A stretch of DNA of 64,000 bases from Bathymodiolus brooksi. Taxonomy: Eukaryota > Mollusca > Bivalvia > Mytilida > Modiolidae. This document shows, piece after piece, positions 1 through 11,045 of the stretch. The notes under the pieces are model-generated. The model had not been told where the DNA came from. It did not search any database and saw only the letters and a list, made by a program, of their open reading frames with translations. A program made the translations under genes and the position numbers. The stretch is taken from the NCBI GenBank assembly GCA_963680875.1, contig OY804584.1, positions 95,748,031 through 95,812,030 of the forward strand, given 5' to 3'. Each line of letters opens with the position of its first letter. Position 1 is the first letter of the stretch.

Positions 1-444
1 CTCGGGGTTCCCACATTAAATATAATATGATCATTTTTGTATGATCGCGATATCAAAGACATGTCTAAAATCGTTACAAAACAAAAATATTTGAATTTTG
101 ACAGAAGAAAAACTTTGCGGAAATAAACAATAACTTTTAATTTTCGAATCATTGACGGACACATTGAATTTCCGTACTGTAGGCTATTTTTGACAAATCT
201 AATAAACGATCCATCAAACTTGAAACTGCAGTCACGTGATCAAAATCTAATTTAAATATGATGAATATTTATGAGGAAAGTACCATCAATTTCTGGATAT
301 GAGGAAGCCATGAAAGTGAGCGATCGTGAGTTGTGTTAAAGAGGTATCGAATTTGCCTCTTCCTCTGACTTTACTTTTGAAACAGTTCCAACAGTGTGGT
401 ATTTTTTGTTTTTCATTTTATTTTCGTTTTAACTTGTCACCTAG
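1..444. other. Non-coding flank upstream of the first exon
   Basis: No ORF, RNA gene or known repeat is recognised. The last ~110 bases (about 337-444) are pyrimidine-rich and end in a plausible splice acceptor (ctag, 441-444). This stretch resembles the intron end at 10,946-11,045, so 445 may be the true 5' border of the first exon rather than an untranslated region. Confidence 0.4.
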
Positions 445-519
445 AGGAGGAAACCATTGTTCATTTTTATCATCACATGGTATCCTGCTCTGGATAATCT
501 AAGAAATAGGATTTACACA

Positions 520-727
520 ATGTTCTCCAAAAACAGAGAAATATTATTTACCGGCATTCTTTATGGTTTTTTGGCTTTTTTTTTTTACATAAAGCATAAC
601 TTATTTATATATTTAGTACCTGGCACTACAGCATCGTCTGTAAAGAATAGTGACATTAGTGAATTGAATACTTCTGGTGATTCTGATTGGACAACAACAT
701 ATTCAACAGTGTCATCTACAGGAACAG
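520..727 (+). CDS. Predicted small membrane protein, exon 1 (signal peptide or anchor, Ser/Thr-rich stalk)
   Basis: I do not recognise the gene by name. The ATG at 520 opens a frame with a basic N-terminus, then a hydrophobic run (about residues 8-22, with a second patch near 27-33) that would serve as signal peptide or signal anchor. A Ser/Thr/Asp-rich stalk follows (residues 36-69). The exon ends at 727 before a GTGAAT donor in phase 1, which matches the acceptor at 11,046 exactly. The frame is open back to 445, just after a possible acceptor, so translation could start upstream on another exon. The joined product of 520-727 and 11,046-11,395 is 185 residues. The assignment rests on splice phase and composition; no transcript is available. 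Confidence 0.5.
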
Positions 728-824
728 GTGAATATCGTTTTACATAATATTGATAAACTTATTCTGTTACTATTATATACACATAAAACAATCGGAAAGC
801 CTCGTATAATTACGTATCTGTCAT

Positions 825-1408
825 CTCAAGGAGTAATTAGCTGAGGTTGTGAAGAGTGAACATAAAGATCTCAAGGAGTAATTAGCTGAGGTTGTGAAGA
901 GTGAACATAAAGATCTCAAGGAGTAATTAGCTGAGGTTGTGAAGAGTGAACATAAAGATCTCAAGGAGTAATTAGCTGAGGTTGTGACGAGTGAACATAA
1001 AGATCTCAAAGAGTAATTAGCTGAGGTTGTGAAGAGTGAACATAAAGATCTCAATGAGTAATTAGCTGAGGTTGTGAAGACTGAACATAAAGATCTCAAG
1101 GAGGAATTAGCTGAGGTTGTGAAGAGTGAACATAAAGATCTCAAGGAGTAATTAGCTGAGGTTGTGAAGAGTGAACATAAAGATCTCAAGGAGGAATTAG
1201 CTGAGGTTGTGACGAGTGAACATAAAGATCTCAAGGAGTAATTAGCTGAGGTTGTGAAGACTGAACATAAAGATCTCAAGGAGGAATTAGCTGAGGTTGT
1301 GAAGAGTGAACATAAAGATCTCAAGGAGTAATTAGCTGAGGTTGTGAAGACTGAACATAAAGATCTCAAGGAGTAATTAGCTGAGGTTGTGAAGAGTGAA
1401 CCTAAAGA
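825..1408 (+). repeat. 45-bp minisatellite, 13 copies, formerly coding-like
   Basis: Thirteen head-to-tail 45-bp units start at 825 and step by exactly 45. On the plus strand each unit reads as a 15-residue coiled-coil-like peptide, KDLKEELAEVVKSEH, but ten units carry GAG TAA where units 7, 9 and 11 (near 1,095, 1,185 and 1,275) carry GAG GAA. After the last unit the same frame continues about 19 residues through an Asp-rich segment to TGA near 1,449. A 200-residue minus-strand frame across the array is incidental. The array lies in the intron of the membrane-protein gene. Confidence 0.85.
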
Positions 1409-1485
1409 CGATAACGACGACAAAACATATGTCGCTGATTTAAATCTTTGAATTATAAGCGTATCTAATCTATGTAAATCTAGAG

Positions 1486-1555
1486 TTTACACTGAATTAT
1501 ATATCTAAGTTCGCACTGAATTATATATCTAAGTTCGCACTGAATTATATATCTG
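1486..1555. repeat. 24-bp tandem repeat, three copies
   Basis: Three consecutive 24-bp units share the core CACTGAATTATATATCT, at 1,486, 1,510 and 1,534. The last is slightly truncated. Confidence 0.8.
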
Positions 1556-1844
1556 CTAATTTATTAATCAACCAAGACATGGGAAAATGAACTAACTCTA
1601 CAATTGATCTGCTGGACAGGGTATTTTGTGTAGAAGTTTGGACAAAGTAAAAATTGGACCACTCAAATTCAATATTTTGCATTATTTTATAGTAATAAAT
1701 ATGTTCCTATTAATTTCAATGGAAAAGAATCGTGCAATATATCCTTGTATTTGCACGCTATATGTATATTGCACTATCTCAAAAATTAAAAAATTTCAAA
1801 ATGTTCATAAAATTTCAAAACTTATTACTAGAAATAGTTATTTA

Positions 1845-2003
1845 AGAAATAAATCATGGAAGCCAGAATATGTTGGGAGTTTTAACATGGATTGGCGGAT
1901 ATTAGTATTTTATCCCGAGCCAGAAGCGAGGGATAAAATTTACTAATATCCGCCAATCCATGATAAAACTCAAAGCACATTCTGGCCTCCATGATTTATT
2001 TCG
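1845..2003. mobile_element. Foldback element (hairpin about 75 bp per arm)
   Basis: The left arm (about 1,845-1,920) and right arm (about 1,928-2,003) are near-perfect reverse complements with a very short loop. Arm mismatches are few. This looks like a palindromic MITE or foldback insertion. No target duplication was identified with certainty. Confidence 0.75.
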
Positions 2004-2141
2004 ATTCTGATATGTCTAAGAGTACAAATACGGTAGTATACTTTGATTGGAAGACGGTAATTTATACATACGCTTGCGGAAAATGTCGCACACAATTTAT
2101 GTAACTCGAATAATACTGCGCCCTCTATCGGCATTATTCGG

Positions 2142-2468
2142 CAATCGTAACTACTCGGCCATTCTCGCTACCCTGCAAATAACCTCGTACGTACATAGTA
2201 GAAATTCTTCTTAAATTTTTTGCCGGAAGTTAAGTTAAGCTAAGCCGCACAAAAATATAGTCCACGAAAATCCAATATGGAAGACATACTAAGTAAAATC
2301 TAATCATGCAAAACTAATTAAAACTTTAATTGAAATATAGAAAATTGCTTAAAATATAACTTTATCAAACTTTCATGTAACTGACATGTGAAAAGTAGTG
2401 CGATGTATACGCCTAATGCATACGAGGTTATTTGCAGGGTAGCGAGAATGGCCGAGTAGTTACGATTG
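2142..2468. mobile_element. MITE with 48-bp perfect terminal inverted repeats and 10-bp target duplication (Mutator-like)
   Basis: Bases 2,142-2,189 and 2,421-2,468 are exact reverse complements, starting CAATCGTAACTACTCGGCC. The element is immediately flanked by the direct repeat CATTATTCGG at 2,132-2,141 and 2,469-2,478. Long inverted ends with a target duplication of about 9-10 bp are the usual signature of Mutator-like elements. The 231-bp interior is non-coding. Confidence 0.85.
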
Positions 2469-2589
2469 CATTATTCGGGTCACAATTTATGCTGTCAATG
2501 GAAACGTCAGTCACATTCATCGGCGCATGTGCTAATGAGATAATACGAAGAAATAATTCTGGGGTTTTTGGTCATGTTAGAATAAAAGA

Positions 2590-2704
2590 GTTATTGCATG
2601 AATATTGGTGAATATTGTCCCTCGCAATATATCATATTGCACTCGCATGCTCGTGCAATATGATATACTGCTCGGGACAATATTCACCAATATTCATGCA
2701 ATAA
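2590..2704. mobile_element. Foldback element, 115 bp
   Basis: The two arms (2,590-2,644 and about 2,651-2,704) are reverse complements with a tiny centre around GCATGC and a few mismatches. This is a palindromic insertion in the same intron as the neighbouring foldback and MITE. Confidence 0.75.
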
Positions 2705-2845
2705 CCCTATAATATTGATAATCAGTTACTTGTTTTGAGTTCTATTAATGTGAGTTCTTCTGTAGCAGTAGCAGACTCAAATGTAAAGAAATAATGATTA
2801 ATGGTTGCTATTCTTATAATGCATGGAGTTGCGGATGGGGTGGGC

Positions 2846-3085
2846 TATGGTGTTTAACGCCACTTTCAAAAATATTTCAGTTATATCGTGGCAGTCAGTT
2901 TTATTGGTGGAATAAACCGGAGTACCCGGAGAAAACTACCGACCGGCCGCAACTCACTGGTAAACTTTATCACATAATGTTACATATCGAGTACACCTCG
3001 TCTGGACGGGCCGGTTTGAAACTCACAACGTTTGTGGTGATAAGCACTAGTTATATAGGTAGTTACCATACTGGAGTTGCGGAAT
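2846..3085 (-). mobile_element. SINE family 1, nearly full length, reverse orientation
   Basis: The 3' body starts with the family hallmark (TGGTGTTTAACGCCACTTTC, about 2,848) and continues through the GGAGTACCCGGAGAAAAC box to the tRNA-like head at about 3,000-3,085. At least ten other copies or pieces lie in this window and define the family. Confidence 0.8.
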
Positions 3086-3280
3086 TTTATAATATACGTT
3101 ACTGGGTTTTAAACAATGTCATAGGTTACTAAAACATTCAATGTTCTACAGGATGTCCGTCTCTTTTTCTGTTGATAAAAATGGACTATACTTTACATTC
3201 ATACGTGTGTTCAGAAACCTCCCTTCTTGATAATTACCTTTTTTTCAATAGTCAGAAAAACAATTTTATCTGATGCTCTC

Positions 3281-3446
3281 ACGGAATGTAGAATTTTGAT
3301 TGGCTAACAGCCATCTCATATCATTGTATGAAGGCTGAAAGTAGAATTTAGATTGGCTAACTGCCATCGTCTATAATTTAATGAAGCGGGTATTAGAATT
3401 TTGATTGGATAACAGTCAATAAGTGACGTGTTTTTACTTTATATGC
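3281..3446 (+). promoter_or_regulatory. Promoter-like cluster: three inverted CCAAT boxes, CRE-like site, TATA-like box
   Basis: ATTGG motifs occur at 3,299-3,303, 3,352-3,356 and 3,404-3,408, spaced 53 and 52 bp inside three diverged copies of a ~52-bp unit. They are followed by TGACGTG (3,424-3,430) and TTTATATGC (3,438-3,446). The order and spacing resemble a compact RNA polymerase II promoter firing rightward, toward the 31-bp array at 3,730. No ORF of note follows. The call is motif-based only. Confidence 0.35.
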
Positions 3447-3729
3447 AACCCTTCGATTGCAAAATCGATAACACAAACAACAAACACCAAAGGTCTCAAT
3501 GTTGATGATATTTTCCATGAATGATTATAAATTGAAAAACTTTACATCCGTTCAAGCAATCATAAAAACTCTCGTATGATAAACAACAAACAATTGAATC
3601 ATATATTGGTTCGATTCAACTACGGAGATCTATCAAGTTTTTCGCCACAGAATCGTAATACAAATTATACTTAATATATATATTGGTAAGTAATGTAAAT
3701 ATTTTATCTGCTGGTGTAATGGTTTTTTC

Positions 3730-6700
3730 TTTTGGCCATTATGTTGTCCGTCCTTCTGTCTTTTGGCCATTATGTTGTCTGTCCTTCTGTCTTTTGGCCA
3801 TTATGTTGTCTGTCCTTCTGTCTTTTGGCCATTATGTTGTCTGTCCTTCTGTCTTTTGGCCATTATGTTGTCTGTCCTTCTGTCTTTTGGCCATTATGTT
3901 GTCTGTCCTTCTGTCTTTTGGTCATTATGTTGTCTGTCCTTCTGTCTTTTGGCCATTATGTTGTCTGTCCTTCTGTCTTTTGGCCATTATGTTGTCTGTC
4001 CTTCTGTCTTTTGGCCATTATGTTGTCTGTCCTTCTGTCTTTTGGCCATTATGTTGTCTGTCCTTCTGTCTTTTGGCCATTATGTTGTCTGTCCTTCTGT
4101 CTTTTGGCCATTATGTTGTCTGTCCTTCTGTCTTTTGGCCATTATGTTGTCTGTCCTTCTGTCTTTTGGCCATTATGTTGTCTGTCCTTCTGTCTTTTGG
4201 CCATTATGTTGTCTGTCCTTCTGTCTTTTGGCCATTATGTTGTCTGTCCTTCTGTCTTTTGGCCATTATGTTGTCTGTCCTTCTGTCTTTTGGCCATTAT
4301 GTTGTCTGTCCTTCTGTCTTTTGGCCATTATGTTGTCTGTCCTTCTGTCTTTTGGCCATTATGTTGTCTGTCCTTCTGTCTTTTGGCCATTATGTTGTCT
4401 GTCCTTCTGTCTTTTGGCCATTATGTTGTCTGTCCTTCTGTCTTTTGGCCATTATGTTGTCTGTCCTTCTGTCTTTTGGCCATTATGTTGTCTGTCCTTC
4501 TGTCTTTTGGCCATTATGTTGTCTGTCCTTCTGTCTTTTGGCCATTATGTTGTCTGTCCTTCTGTCTTTTGGCCATTATATTGTCTGTCCTTCTGTCTTT
4601 TGGCCATTATGTTGTCTGTCCTGTCTTTTGGCCATTATGTTGTCTGTCCTTCTGTCTTTTGGCCATTATGTTGTCTGTCCTTCTGTCTTTTGGCCATTAT
4701 GTTGTCTGTCCTTCTGTCTTTTGGCCATTATGTTGTCTGTCCTTCTGTCTTTTGGCCATTATGTTGTCTGTCCTTCTGTCTTTTGGCCATTATGTTGTCT
4801 GTCCTTCTGTCTTTTGGCCATTATGTTGTCTGTCCTTCTGTCTTTTGGCCATTATGTTGTCTGTCCTTCTGTCTTTTGGCCATTATGTTGTCTGTCCTTC
4901 TGTCTTTTGGCCATTATGTTGTCTGTCCTTCTGTCTTTTGGCCATTATGTTGTCTGTCCTTCTGTCTTTTGGCCATTATGTTGTCTGTCCTTCTGTCTTT
5001 TGGCCATTATGTTGTCTGTCCTTCTGTCTTTTGGCCATTATGTTGTCTGTCCTTCTGTCTTTTGGCCATTATGTTGTCTGTCCTTCTGTCTTTTGGCCAT
5101 TATGTTGTCTGTCCTTCTGTCTTTTGGCCATTATGTTGTCTGTCCTTCTGTCTTTTGGCCATTATGTTGTCTGTCCTTCTGTCTTTTGGCCATTATGTTG
5201 TCTGTCCTTCTGTCTTTTGGCCATTATGTTGTCTGTCCTTCTGTCTTTTGGCCATTATGTTGTCTGTCCTTCTGTCTTTTGGCCATTATGTTGTCTGTCC
5301 TTCTGTCTTTTGGCCATTATGTTGTCTGTCCTTCTGTCTTTTGGCCATTATGTTGTCTGTCCTTCTGTCTTTTGGCCATTATGTTGTCTGTCCTTCTGTC
5401 TTTTGGCCATTATGTTGTCTGTCCTTCTGTCTTTTGGCCATTATGTTGTCTGTCCTTCTGTCTTTTGGCCATTATGTTGTCTGTCCTTCTGTCTTTTGGC
5501 CATTATGTTGTCTGTCCTTCTGTCTTTTGGCCATTATGTTGTCTGTCCTTCTGTCTTTTGGCCATTATGTTGTCTGTCCTTCTGTCTTTTGGCCATTATG
5601 TTGTCTGTCCTTCTGTCTTTTGGCCATTATGTTGTCTGTCCTTCTGTCTTTTGGCCATTATGTTGTCTGTCCTTCTGTCTTTTGGCCATTATGTTGTCTG
5701 TCCTTCTGTCTTTTGGCCATTATGTTGTCTGTCCTTCTGTCTTTTGGCCATTATGTTGTCTGTCCTTCTGTCTTTTGGCCAGTATGTTGTCTGTCCTTCT
5801 GTCTTTTGGCCATTATGTTGTCTGTCCTTCTGTCTTTTGACCATTATGTTGTCTGTCCTTCTGTCTTTTGGCCATTATGTTGTCTGTCCTTCTGTCTTTT
5901 GGCCATTATGTTGTCTGTCCTTCTGTCTTTTGGCCATTATGTTGTCTGTCCTTCTGTCTTTTGGCCATTATGTTGTCTGTCCTTCTGTCTTTTGGCCATT
6001 ATGTTGTCTGTCCTTCTGTCTTTTGGCCATTATGTTGTCTGTCCTTCTGTCTTTTGGCCAGTATGTTGTCTGTCCTTCTGTCTTTTGGCCAGTATGTTGT
6101 CTGTCCTTCTGTCTTTTGGCCATTATGTTGTCTGTCCTTCTGTCTTTTGGCCATTATGTTGTCTGTCCTTCTGTCTTTTGGCCAGTATGTTGTCTGTCCT
6201 TCTGTCTTTTGGCCAGTATGTTGTCTGTCCTTCTGTCTTTTGGCCAGTATGTTGTCTGTCCTTCTGTCTTTTGGCCATTATGTTGTCTGTCCTTCTGTCT
6301 TTTGGCCAGTATGTTGTCTGTCCTTCTGTCTTTTGGCCAGTATGTTGTCTGTCCTTCTGTCTTTTGGCCATTATGTTGTCTGTCCTTCTGTCTTTTGGCC
6401 ATTATGTTGTCTGTCCTTCTGTCTTTTGGCCATTATGTTGTCTGTCCTTCTGTCTTTTGGCCATTATGTTGTCTGTCCTTCTGTCTTTTGGCCATTATGT
6501 TGTCTGTCCTTCTGTCTTTTGGCCATTATGTTGTCTGTCCTTCTGTCTTTTGGCCATTATGTTGTCTGTCCTTCTGTCTTTTGGCCATTATGTTGTCTGT
6601 CCTTCTGTCTTTTGGCCATTATGTTGTCTGTCCTTCTGTCTTTTGGCCATTATGTTGTCTGTCCTTCTGTCTTTTGGCCATTATGTTGTCTGTCCTTCTG

Positions 6701-9700
6701 TCTTTTGGCCATTATGTTGTCTGTCCTTCTGTCTTTTGGCCATTATGTTGTCTGTCCTTCTGTCTTTTGGCCATTATGTTGTCTGTCCTTCTGTCTTTTG
6801 GCCATTATGTTGTCTGTCCTTCTGTCTTTTGGCCATTATGTTGTCTGTCCTTCTGTCTTTTGGCCATTATGTTGTCTGTCCTTCTGTCTTTTGGCCATTA
6901 TGTTGTCTGTCCTTCTGTCTTTTGGCCATTATGTTGTCTGTCCTTCTGTCTTTTGGCCATTATGTTGTCTGTCCTTCTGTCTTTTGGCCATTATGTTGTC
7001 TGTCCTTCTGTCTTTTGGCCATTATGTTGTCTGTCCTTCTGTCTTTTGGCCATTATGTTGTCTGTCCTTCTGTCTTTTGGCCATTATGTTGTCTGTCCTT
7101 CTGTCTTTTGGCCATTATGTTGTCTGTCCTTCTGTCTTTTGGCCATTATGTTGTCTGTCCTTCTGTCTTTTGGCCATTATGTTGTCTGTCCTTCTGTCTT
7201 TTGGCCATTATGTTGTCTGTCCTTCTGTCTTTTGGCCATTATGTTGTCTGTCCTTCTGTCTTTTGGCCATTATGTTGTCTGTCCTTCTGTCTTTTGGCCA
7301 TTATGTTGTCTGTCCTTCTGTCTTTTGGCCATTATGTTGTCTGTCCTTCTGTCTTTTGGCCATTATGTTGTCTGTCCTTCTGTCTTTTGGCCATTATGTT
7401 GTCTGTCCTTCTGTCTTTTGGCCATTATGTTGTCTGTCCTTCTGTCTTTTGGCCATTATGTTGTCTGTCCTTCTGTCTTTTGGCCATTATGTTGTCTGTC
7501 CTTCTGTCTTTTGGCCATTATGTTGTCTGTCCTTCTGTCTTTTGGCCATTATGTTGTCTGTCCTTCTGTCTTTTGGCCATTATGTTGTCTGTCCTTCTGT
7601 CTTTTGGCCATTATGTTGTCTGTCCTTCTGTCTTTTGGCCATTATGTTGTCTGTCCTTCTGTCTTTTGGCCATTATGTTGTCTGTCCTTCTGTCTTTTGG
7701 CCATTATGTTGTCTGTCCTTCTGTCTTTTGGCCATTATGTTGTCTGTCCTTCTGTCTTTTGGCCATTATGTTGTCTGTCCTTCTGTCTTTTGGCCATTAT
7801 GTTGTCTGTCCTTCTGTCTTTTGGCCATTATGTTGTCTGTCCTTCTGTCTTTTGGCCATTATGTTGTCTGTCCTTCTGTCTTTTGGCCATTATGTTGTCT
7901 GTCCTTCTGTCTTTTGGCCATTATGTTGTCTGTCCTTCTGTCTTTTGGCCATTATGTTGTCTGTCCTTCTGTCTTTTGGCCATTATGTTGTCTGTCCTTC
8001 TGTCTTTTGGCCATTATGTTGTCTGTCCTTCTGTCTTTTGGCCATTATGTTGTCTGTCCTTCTGTCTTTTGGCCATTATGTTGTCTGTCCTTCTGTCTTT
8101 TGGCCATTATGTTGTCTGTCCTTCTGTCTTTTGGCCATTATGTTGTCTGTCCTTCTGTCTTTTGGCCATTATGTTGTCTGTCCTTCTGTCTTTTGGCCAT
8201 TATGTTGTCTGTCCTTCTGTCTTTTGGCCATTATGTTGTCTGTCCTTCTGTCTTTTGGCCATTATGTTGTCTGTCCTTCTGTCTTTTGGCCATTATGTTG
8301 TCTGTCCTTCTGGCTTTTGGCCATTATGTTGTCTGTCCTTCTGTCTTTTGGCCATTATGTTGTCTGTCCTTCTGTCTTTTGGCCATTATGTTGTCTGTCC
8401 TTCTGTCTTTTGGCCATTATGTTGTCTGTCCTTCTGGCTTTTGGCCATTATGTTGTCTGTCCTTCTGTCTTTTGGCCATTATGTTGTCTGTCCTTCTGTC
8501 TTTTGGCCATTATGTTGTCTGTCCTTCTGTCTTTTGGCCATTATGTTGTCTGTCCTTCTGTCTTTTGGCCATTATGTTGTCTGTCCTTCTGTCTTTTGGC
8601 CATTATGTTGTCTGTCCTTCTGTCTTTTGGCCATTATGTTGTCTGTCCTTCTGTCTTTTGGCCATTATGTTGTCTGTCCTTCTGTCTTTTGGCCATTATG
8701 TTGTCTGTCCTTCTGTCTTTTGGCCATTATGTTGTCTGTCCTTCTGTCTTTTGGCCATTATGTTGTCTGTCCTTCTGTCTTTTGGCCATTATGTTGTCTG
8801 TCCTTCTGTCTTTTGGCCATTATGTTGTCTGTCCTTCTGTCTTTTGGCCATTATGTTGTCTGTCCTTCTGTCTTTTGGCCATTATGTTGTCTGTCCTTCT
8901 GTCTTTTGGCCATTATGTTGTCTGTCCTTCTGTCTTTTGGCCATTATGTTGTCTGTCCTTCTGTCTTTTGGCCATTATGTTGTCTGTCCTTCTGTCTTTT
9001 GGCCATTATGTTGTCTGTCCTTCTGTCTTTTGGCCATTATGTTGTCTGTCCTTCTGTCTTTTGGCCATTATGTTGTCTGTCCTTCTGTCTTTTGGCCATT
9101 ATGTTGTCTGTCCTTCTGTCTTTTGGCCATTATGTTGTCTGTCCTTCTGTCTTTTGGCCATTATGTTGTCTGTCCTTCTGTCTTTTGGCCATTATGTTGT
9201 CTGTCCTTCTGTCTTTTGGCCATTATGTTGTCTGTCCTTCTGTCTTTTGGCCATTATGTTGTCTGTCCTTCTGTCTTTTGGCCATTATGTTGTCTGTCCT
9301 TCTGTCTTTTGGCCATTATGTTGTCTGTCCTTCTGTCTTTTGGCCATTATGTTGTCTGTCCTTCTGTCTTTTGGCCATTATGTTGTCTGTCCTTCTGTCT
9401 TTTGGCCATTATGTTGTCTGTCCTTCTGTCTTTTGGCCATTATGTTGTCTGTCCTTCTGTCTTTTGGCCATTATGTTGTCTGTCCTTCTGTCTTTTGGCC
9501 ATTATGTTGTCTGTCCTTCTGTCTTTTGGCCATTATGTTGTCTGTCCTTCTGTCTTTTGGCCATTATGTTGTCTGTCCTTCTGTCTTTTGGCCATTATGT
9601 TGTCTGTCCTTCTGTCTTTTGGCCATTATGTTGTCTGTCCTTCTGTCTTTTGGCCATTATGTTGTCTGTCCTTCTGTCTTTTGGCCATTATGTTGTCTGT

Positions 9701-10510
9701 CCTTCTGTCTTTTGGCCATTATGTTGTCTGTCCTTCTGTCTTTTGGCCATTATGTTGTCTGTCCTTCTGTCTTTTGGCCATTATGTTGTCTGTCCTTCTG
9801 TCTTTTGGCCATTATGTTGTCTGTCCTTCTGTCTTTTGGCCATTATGTTGTCTGTCCTTCTGTCTTTTGGCCATTATGTTGTCTGTCCTTCTGTCTTTTG
9901 GCCATTATGTTGTCTGTCCTTCTGTCTTTTGGCCATTATGTTGTCTGTCCTTCTGTCTTTTGGCCATTATGTTGTCTGTCCTTCTGTCTTTTGGCCATTA
10001 TGTTGTCTGTCCTTCTGTCTTTTGGCCATTATGTTGTCTGTCCTTCTGTCTTTTGGCCATTATGTTGTCTGTCCTTCTGTCTTTTGGCCATTATGTTGTC
10101 TGTCCTTCTGTCTTTTGGCCATTATGTTGTCTGTCCTTCTGTCTTTTGGCCATTATGTTGTCTGTCCTTCTGTCTTTTGGCCATTATGTTGTCTGTCCTT
10201 CTGTCTTTTGGCCATTATGTTGTCTGTCCTTCTGTCTTTTGGCCATTATGTTGTCTGTCCTTCTGTCTTTTGGCCATTATGTTGTCTGTCCTGTCTTTTG
10301 GCCATTATGTTGTCTGTCCTTCTGTCTTTTGGCCATTATGTTGTCTGTCCTTCTGTCTTTTGGCCATTATGTTGTCTGTCCTTCTGTCTTTTGGTCATTA
10401 TGTTGTCTGTCCTTCTGTCTTTTGGCCATTTTGTTGTCTGTCCTTCTGTCTTTTGGCCATTATGTTGTCTGTCCTTCTGTCTTTTGGCCATTATGTTGTC
10501 TGTCCTTCTT
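3730..10510. repeat. 31-bp minisatellite, 219 copies
   Basis: The unit begins TTTTGGCCATTATG and ends CCTTCTGTC. Counting from 3,730 to the last unit at 10,482 gives 218 complete units plus a 29-bp final one. Two units are 28 bp long with the same 3-bp loss (units 29 and 212, at 4,598 and 10,268). Apart from a handful of point variants the copies are identical. Because 31 is not a multiple of three and the unit has no stop on the plus strand, all three plus frames are open for thousands of codons and give one repeated hydrophobic 31-residue peptide. I treat this as non-coding satellite in an intron. Confidence 0.95.
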
Positions 10511-10582
10511 CGAAATACGGGTTCTGATTACCCCTGTGGTATCTTCAAACTCTTCTTATCATCCTCGCTTTGTGTGCGCTAG

Positions 10583-10800
10583 ACCGTAGATTCGAGTGCC
10601 GATCGGGTCAAGCCAAAGATTACAGGATTGGCATTAGCTGAACACACATTATTAAGGAGTAAGAGCGAAGACATATTACCTCAGAATCAAGATAATATGT
10701 CTGAGTGGAGCGACATGTAGACCCGCAAACCGCTTTTAGAGTGAGCAAGTACAATAGATGTCTAACTAAACATTTGGTCGAGCGGATTTCATCATCATCC
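10583..10800 (+). mobile_element. SINE family 2, diverged copy
   Basis: It shares with copies at 12,675-12,895 and 58,430-58,680 the blocks around 'caaagattacaggattgg', 'aaggagtaagagc', 'ctcagaatcaagataatatg' and 'gagtggagc'. The B-box-like segment near 10,590 (GATTCGAGTGCC) marks the tRNA-related head, which is truncated here. The 72 bp between the 31-bp array and this SINE is unassigned. Confidence 0.65.
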
Positions 10801-11045
10801 TATCGAATTGTAATTCTGTTCTCGTCGCGATAGCTGTGAAAATTACTTACTTGGCACAGAACAACAATCACGCACTAAGACTAGTTTAACCCCGCCACTA
10901 TTTATTGAAGTGACTGTACTAAGTGTGCGTTTATGTATTCACGTGCTAAGTGTGTCGATTTCGCCTCTTTCTTTGATTTTTCTATTAGATATTAGAACTA
11001 TGTGTGGTAATTGTTTGTTTTCCATTTTATAACTTCTATTTTTAG

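Noticed and set aside
821..1423. 200-residue minus-strand ORF across the 45-bp array
   Set aside because: It is a Ser/Leu/Thr repeat on the strand opposite the coiled-coil-like reading, with no splice sites or unique sequence.
1626..1946. 106-residue plus-strand ORF
   Set aside because: It runs into the left arm of a foldback element, has no splice context and shows AT-driven composition.
3683..10589. Open frames of up to 2,299 codons in all three plus phases across the 31-bp array
   Set aside because: The same hydrophobic 31-residue peptide appears in every phase because the unit length is not a multiple of three and the unit has no stop. There is no codon bias and no selection against frame-shifting variants (28-bp units), and the frames end in unrelated sequence.
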